Shown here piece by piece: positions 5,541-9,384 of a stretch of 9,384 nucleotides of DNA (position 1 is the first letter of the stretch; each line of letters begins with the position of its first letter). A program made the translations under genes and the position numbers. The notes below the pieces were generated by a model. It was not told where the DNA came from. It searched no databases and worked only from the letters and a program-made list of their open reading frames with translations. This DNA comes from Hyphomicrobiales bacterium (GTDB lineage Bacteria; Pseudomonadota; Alphaproteobacteria; Rhizobiales; Rhizobiaceae): assembly GCA_011087745.1 (NCBI GenBank), contig JAALLB010000049.1:1-9384 (forward strand). The letters are read 5' to 3'.

Positions 5541-6707
5541 ATGAATATGATACCACAACCGGTTGCGCGACCGGCTAATCCGCGTTTTTCTTCTGGTCCC
5601 TGCACAAAGCGGCCAGGATGGTCTCTCCAATATTTAGAAAATGCTTCGCTTGGCAGGTCTCACCGCGCCAAGGAAGGCAAAGCCAAACTTAAGCTTGCCA
5701 TCGATCTAACGCGCGAAGTCCTTGAAGTGCCAGATGATTATTATATCGGCATTGTTCCAGCATCAGACACAGGTGCAGTTGAGATGGCGCTTTGGAACCT
5801 CCTTGGCGAACGCGGCGTTGACATGCTTGCCTGGGAAAGTTTCGGCGAGGGCTGGATAACCGATGTGGTCAAGCAGCTAAGGCTCGACGACATACGCCTT
5901 TTACGAGCAGACTATGGCCATCTGCCAGACCTTCGTGAAATCAATTTCGACAATGACGTTGTCTTTACATGGAATGGTACAACCTCTGGGGTTCGTGTTC
6001 CCAATGCAGACTTTATCCCTGAAAACAGAGCTGGCCTTACCATATGCGATGCAACTTCTGCCGCATTTGCCCAAGACCTCGAGTTCTCAAAACTCGATGT
6101 GGTAACTTTCTCCTGGCAGAAAGTTCTTGGCGGTGAAGGTGCGCATGGCATGCTAATTTTATCGCCACGTGCCGTTGAACGTCTGGAGACGTATACGCCA
6201 GTTTGGCCGTTGCCCAAAATTTTCCGCCTGACCAAAGGCGGTAAATTGAATGCCAGCATTTTTGAGGGCGCTACAATCAATACGCCTTCCATGCTCTGTG
6301 TCGAAGATTATATCGATACGCTAAATTGGTCCAAAGACATTGGCGGCCTTCAAGGTTTGATCAAACGCGCGAATGATAATTTTGCGGCAATTGAAACTTT
6401 TGTCGCTGAAACACCGTGGATTGAAAATCTGGCAATTGATCCGTCAACCCGCTCAAATACGTCAATATGTCTTTCTATTGTTGATGATCGTATTTCCGCC
6501 CTTGATGCCGATGAGCAAACTGCATTTGCGAAGGGTATGGTGCAATTGCTTGAAGCAGAAAATGTGGCACTTGATATTGGCTCCTATCGCGATGCTCCCT
6601 CAGGGCTCCGCATATGGTCTGGCGCAACTGTTGAGACATCTGATCTAGAAGCACTAATGCCGTGGCTTTCCTGGGCATTCGAACAGCAACTCGCAAAACT
6701 CGTTTAA
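5541..6707 (+). CDS. serC: Phosphoserine aminotransferase
   Basis: SerC is a pyridoxal-phosphate enzyme that transfers the amino group of glutamate to 3-phosphohydroxypyruvate, giving phosphoserine and 2-oxoglutarate; many also act in vitamin B6 synthesis. The 388-residue product is of the type found in Alphaproteobacteria and some archaea. Visible features are FSSGPCTKRPGWS (16-28), SLGRSHRAK (36-44, phosphate binding), PASDTGAVEMALW (73-85), TWNGTTSGVRVP (143-154), the cofactor aspartate in CDATSA (Asp170), and SWQKVLGGEGAHG with Lys194 as the probable Schiff-base lysine. The start ATG follows TAAGG with a 10-nt spacer, and a leader hairpin precedes it. serA follows after 32 nt with no terminator, so the two should be co-transcribed. 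serB lies divergently, completing the pathway. Confidence 0.96.
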   Translation: MNMIPQPVARPANPRFSSGPCTKRPGWSLQYLENASLGRSHRAKEGKAKLKLAIDLTREVLEVPDDYYIGIVPASDTGAVEMALWNLLGERGVDMLAWESFGEGWITDVVKQLRLDDIRLLRADYGHLPDLREINFDNDVVFTWNGTTSGVRVPNADFIPENRAGLTICDATSAAFAQDLEFSKLDVVTFSWQKVLGGEGAHGMLILSPRAVERLETYTPVWPLPKIFRLTKGGKLNASIFEGATINTPSMLCVEDYIDTLNWSKDIGGLQGLIKRANDNFAAIETFVAETPWIENLAIDPSTRSNTSICLSIVDDRISALDADEQTAFAKGMVQLLEAENVALDIGSYRDAPSGLRIWSGATVETSDLEALMPWLSWAFEQQLAKLV

Positions 6708-6726
6708 TAAGTACCAATAAATTTAT

Positions 6727-6734
6727 GAAGGAGG
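6727..6734 (+). promoter_or_regulatory. Strong ribosome binding site fixing the serA start at 6740
   Basis: GAAGGAGG ends 5 nt before the ATG at 6740. It rules out the longer in-frame start at 6662, which would overlap the serC coding region and add 26 residues unlike the family. Confidence 0.85.
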
Positions 6735-6739
6735 CCAAA

Positions 6740-8347
6740 ATGGCTTCAAATACAAAACCCCGTGTCCTTGTCTCTGACAAACTTTCTGAAACTGCCGTGA
6801 ACATTTTCCGGGAACGTGGCATTGATGTTGATTTCCAACCTGATCTGGGAAAAGACAAAGACGGACTTTACAATGTTATTGATCAGTATGATGGACTGGC
6901 AATCCGCTCGGCAACAAAGGTTACCGGCAAACTTGTTGAGAAGGCGAAAAAACTAAAGGTCGTCGGCAGGGCCGGCATTGGCGTTAACAACGTTGAAATT
7001 CCAGCGGCATCTCGCAAAGGGATAATCGTGATGAATACGCCGTTCGGCAACTCAATCACCACCGCTGAACATGCCATTTCATTAATGTTCGCCGTTGCCA
7101 GACAAATCCCAGCTGCGGATGCTTCCACTCAAGCTGGCAAATGGGAAAAATCCAAGTTTATGGGTGTAGAAATTACCAACAAGACCCTTGGCCTTGTTGG
7201 TTGCGGCAATATTGGTGCAATCGTTGCTGAACGCGCCATTGGCCTGAAAATGAAAGTGATCGCATTTGATCCCTTCTTGTCAGAAGAGCGGGCCAAAACA
7301 TTGGGCGTTGAAAAAGTTGAGCTGGATGAACTTCTTCCCCGCGCTGACTTTATTACACTTCATGTGCCCAAGACTGATAAAACCGCAAAAATGATCAATG
7401 CGGATGCCATTGCCAAAATGAAAGACGGCGTTCGGATTGTAAATTGTGCACGAGGCGGTTTGGTTGATGAATCAGCACTTGCAGAAGCCATTAAGGCAGG
7501 CAAGGTCGCAGGTGCCGGATTTGATGTATTTGAAATTGAGCCGGCCGAGGCAAGTCCGCTGTTTAATTTACTAAATGTTGTTTGTACCCCGCACCTCGGT
7601 GCAGCTACTTCTGAAGCGCAAGAAAATGTTGCCATTCAAGTTGCTGAGCAAATGTCTGATTATCTAATCAATGGTGCAGTTTCCAATGCGATCAACATGC
7701 CATCCATCAGTGCTGAAGAAGCACCTCGCTTGATACCGTTTATCAAACTTTCCGGATACCTTGGTGCTTTTGTTGGTCAGGTGAATGATGACCCCATTCA
7801 AAAGGTTGAAATCATCTATGACGGTGCCATTGCAGATATGAAGACCAATGTTCTTACCAGCGCCACCCTTGCCGGCCTCATTCGCCCGCAAGTTGCAGAT
7901 GTAAACATGATATCTGCGCCGATCATGGTAAAAGAACGCGGCATTCAGGTTTCTGAAACGAAACAGGATAAGTCAGGTATCTACGACAGCTACATGAAGC
8001 TGATCATTAGCACTACAAACCATCAACGATCGATTGCCGGTACCGTATTTTCTGACGGCAAGCCTCGTTTCATTCAAATCAAGGGTATCAACATGGATGC
8101 GGATGTAGGTCGAAACATGCTTTATACAACCAACCATGATGAGCCAGGTATTATTGGTACATTGGGTAAAGCCATGGGTGAAGCTAACCTCAATATTGCG
8201 AATTTTCACCTTGGCCGAAATGAAGTTGGCGGTGATGCAATTGCGCTTCTTTATCTTGATGAACATCCAGATGATACTGTGATTAACACGCTGATGGATA
8301 CGGGACTATTCCAGCAAGTCAAGCCACTTGAGTTCGATCTTGATTAA
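6740..8347 (+). CDS. serA: D-3-phosphoglycerate dehydrogenase, ACT-domain type
   Basis: SerA catalyses the first, NAD-dependent step of serine synthesis, 3-phosphoglycerate to 3-phosphohydroxypyruvate. At 535 residues it is the long form. The substrate- and nucleotide-binding domains (about 1-315) contain GRAGIGVNN (76-84), the Rossmann motif GCGNIG (154-159), NCARGG with catalytic Arg238, the acidic DVFEIEP (262-268), and PHLGAATSEAQ with catalytic His285. An intervening ASB-like domain spans about 320-455. A C-terminal ACT domain (about 459-532) includes NHDEPGIIGTLG and NIANFHLGR. ACT domains of this family often bind L-serine for feedback inhibition, so allosteric control is likely, though not every long form responds to serine. 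The gene follows serC by 32 nt with a strong ribosome binding site, as second gene of the operon. A terminator-like hairpin lies 26 nt after the stop. Confidence 0.97.
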   Translation: MASNTKPRVLVSDKLSETAVNIFRERGIDVDFQPDLGKDKDGLYNVIDQYDGLAIRSATKVTGKLVEKAKKLKVVGRAGIGVNNVEIPAASRKGIIVMNTPFGNSITTAEHAISLMFAVARQIPAADASTQAGKWEKSKFMGVEITNKTLGLVGCGNIGAIVAERAIGLKMKVIAFDPFLSEERAKTLGVEKVELDELLPRADFITLHVPKTDKTAKMINADAIAKMKDGVRIVNCARGGLVDESALAEAIKAGKVAGAGFDVFEIEPAEASPLFNLLNVVCTPHLGAATSEAQENVAIQVAEQMSDYLINGAVSNAINMPSISAEEAPRLIPFIKLSGYLGAFVGQVNDDPIQKVEIIYDGAIADMKTNVLTSATLAGLIRPQVADVNMISAPIMVKERGIQVSETKQDKSGIYDSYMKLIISTTNHQRSIAGTVFSDGKPRFIQIKGINMDADVGRNMLYTTNHDEPGIIGTLGKAMGEANLNIANFHLGRNEVGGDAIALLYLDEHPDDTVINTLMDTGLFQQVKPLEFDLD

Positions 8348-8373
8348 CTCGCAAAATCAATCACAACTTGATA

Positions 8374-8399
8374 GAAGGCCGGTTGGAAAATCGGTCTTT
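8374..8399 (+). terminator. Terminator-like hairpin after serA
   Basis: Bases 8374-8384 pair with 8389-8399 (11 pairs, three of them G-T) around the tetraloop GGAA, which fits the stable GNRA class. The downstream side is pyrimidine-rich (TCTTTC) but has no long T-run, so termination may be partial. It fits the expected end of the serC-serA transcript. Confidence 0.5.
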
Positions 8400-8409
8400 C
8401 GCTTATAAG
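8383..8409 (+). promoter_or_regulatory. Possible promoter of the MmgE/PrpD gene
   Basis: TTGGAA (8383-8388) and TATAAG (8404-8409) are separated by 15 nt, shorter than ideal. Transcription from the TATAAG would start about 8416-8417, nearly at the ATG at 8418. The -35 overlaps the hairpin after serA. This is a weak prediction. Confidence 0.25.
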
Positions 8410-8417
8410 TTAATGGC

Positions 8418-9384
8418 ATGACCCTTAAAAAACCATCAGCCACCCTAGCAAAGTTTGCAAGCAATTTACGCTTTGATGATCTGCCAAGCATCACTGTAGA
8501 CCGGATTACAGACCTTTATGTTGATTGGGCTGGATCTGCTCTTTCGGGCAAGGGCCATAAAGCAATATCAATTCTTGAAAAGTTTGCTGATACAATGGGA
8601 CCGGAAGAAGGCCCAAGTGAAATTCTCACCAATCGCAAGACGAGCTCTCCCTTTTTTGCATGCATGGTCAATGCGGGCGCCAGTCATATCTCTGAACAAG
8701 ATGATGTTCACAATGGTTCGGTATTTCATCCAGCCACAATTGTTTTCCCGGCAGCTCTGGTCATTGCTCAAAAAATGGGCGCTTTGGGAAAAGATTTTCT
8801 AACAGCGTGTGTAGCAGGATATGAAGTTGGCATTCGGGTTGGCGAGTTTTTGGGTCGATCTCACTATGAAATATTTCACACTACAGGTACCGCAGGCACT
8901 TTTGCATCTGCTGCAGCGGTTGGTAATTTGATCGGTCTTGATGAAAATCAAATGCTACATGCTTTTGGTTCTGCAGGCACCCAATCTGCTGGTCTATGGG
9001 AGTTTTTACGCGATGCCGCGGATTCCAAACAATTGCATACAGCTAAAGCATCTGCAGAAGGTTTAATGTCAGCCATACTTGCCCAAGATGGATTTACCGG
9101 TGCCAAACGAATTTTGGAAGGCAAGCAAGGCTTGGCGGCAGGCATGTCGTCAGACTCTGATCTGGTGAAGTTGACAGATGGCTTGGGCGAACGATGGACC
9201 GTGCTCGAAACTTCGTTCAAATATCATGCATCATGCTGTCACACCCATCCTGCCGCGGACGCTCTTCTTAAAGCAGTTATCGAAAATGACCTGCAACCAA
9301 CGGACATTAAGGAAGTGATCTGTCATGCTCACCCTACTCGATTCACACATCTTGCGCCATCGTGTATCCGAGTTGGATTGCCCT
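8418..9384 (+). CDS. MmgE/PrpD family protein (3' end outside the window)
   Basis: This frame is open from the ATG at 8418 to the right edge, giving the first 322 residues of a family usually about 450 long. MmgE/PrpD proteins include 2-methylcitrate dehydratase (PrpD), cis-aconitate decarboxylase and iminodisuccinate epimerase, plus many members of unknown substrate. The signature EQDDVHNGSVFHPATIVFPA (93-112) carries the conserved Asp and His residues. HTAKASAEG (207-215, Lys210) and FKYHASCCHTHPAADA (267-282, His270) match the catalytic Lys and His regions known from cis-aconitate decarboxylase. Methylcitrate synthase and other propionate genes are not seen nearby, so a PrpD role is not supported and the substrate is undetermined. 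The start is supported by the usual N-terminal layout, with helix VDRITDLYVDWAGSALSG at 27-44, but no Shine-Dalgarno precedes it. It follows serA by 70 nt across a hairpin and is probably separate from the serine operon. Confidence 0.9.
   Translation, partial: MTLKKPSATLAKFASNLRFDDLPSITVDRITDLYVDWAGSALSGKGHKAISILEKFADTMGPEEGPSEILTNRKTSSPFFACMVNAGASHISEQDDVHNGSVFHPATIVFPAALVIAQKMGALGKDFLTACVAGYEVGIRVGEFLGRSHYEIFHTTGTAGTFASAAAVGNLIGLDENQMLHAFGSAGTQSAGLWEFLRDAADSKQLHTAKASAEGLMSAILAQDGFTGAKRILEGKQGLAAGMSSDSDLVKLTDGLGERWTVLETSFKYHASCCHTHPAADALLKAVIENDLQPTDIKEVICHAHPTRFTHLAPSCIRVGLP

Noticed and set aside
5379..5630. Reverse-strand open frame across the serC leader and start
   Set aside because: It is antisense to the serC N-terminus and leader RNA, with no protein-family features.
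6475..6858. Reverse-strand 127-codon frame over the serC-serA junction
   Set aside because: It is antisense to two conserved enzymes and has no ribosome site or motif.
8518..8802. Plus-strand 94-codon frame inside the MmgE/PrpD gene
   Set aside because: It is out of frame with the well-conserved MmgE/PrpD reading frame that spans the same bases.
1..9384. Mobile elements, CRISPR, tRNA, phage or defence genes
   Set aside because: No regularly spaced repeats, transposase or integrase motifs, cloverleaf sequences or defence domains were seen. The GH25 gene alone is not evidence of a prophage.

Overview
The window looks like core chromosome from an alphaproteobacterium, most likely a lower-GC marine or host-associated member of the Hyphomicrobiales (Rhizobiales). 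The evidence is the divergent serB / serC-serA arrangement, the alphaproteobacterial style of SerC, a long SerA with a C-terminal ACT domain, a CTTGAC-type -35 element and a serC-type leader hairpin. The genus is not determined. I see no insertion sequence, phage gene, integrase, CRISPR array, tRNA or rRNA.

Layout: (1) 1-146 has no gene, only a small hairpin just before lepA. (2) lepA (147-1994, +) encodes the ribosomal GTPase EF4. (3) 1995-2096 carries two inverted repeats and a very good ribosome binding site. (4) A 463-residue TPR protein of the TTC38 family follows (2097-3488, +). (5) 3489-3664 is AT-rich and holds a long imperfect palindrome and a second AT-rich hairpin. (6) A GH25 lysozyme-like lipoprotein (3665-4441, +, TTG start) converges on serB with a 21-nt gap. 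(7) serB (4463-5359, -) is divergent from serC (5541-6707, +) and serA (6740-8347, +). (8) A terminator-like hairpin follows serA. (9) A MmgE/PrpD-family gene (8418 onward, +) runs off the right edge.

The best-understood unit is the serine cluster. SerA oxidises 3-phosphoglycerate, SerC transaminates the product to phosphoserine, and SerB dephosphorylates it to serine, so the whole phosphorylated serine pathway lies in about 3.9 kb. serC and serA are 32 nt apart and very probably one transcript. The serC leader has a recognisable promoter and a bulged hairpin starting almost at the predicted +1. This matches the known alphaproteobacterial 'serC' RNA motif in position and context.

I did not find a clearly new multi-gene system. 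The items most worth a second look are the serC leader hairpin, the paired dyads and 8-bp direct repeat upstream of the TTC38-like gene, the palindrome at 3538-3599, and the apparent lack of a Shine-Dalgarno site at the MmgE/PrpD start.
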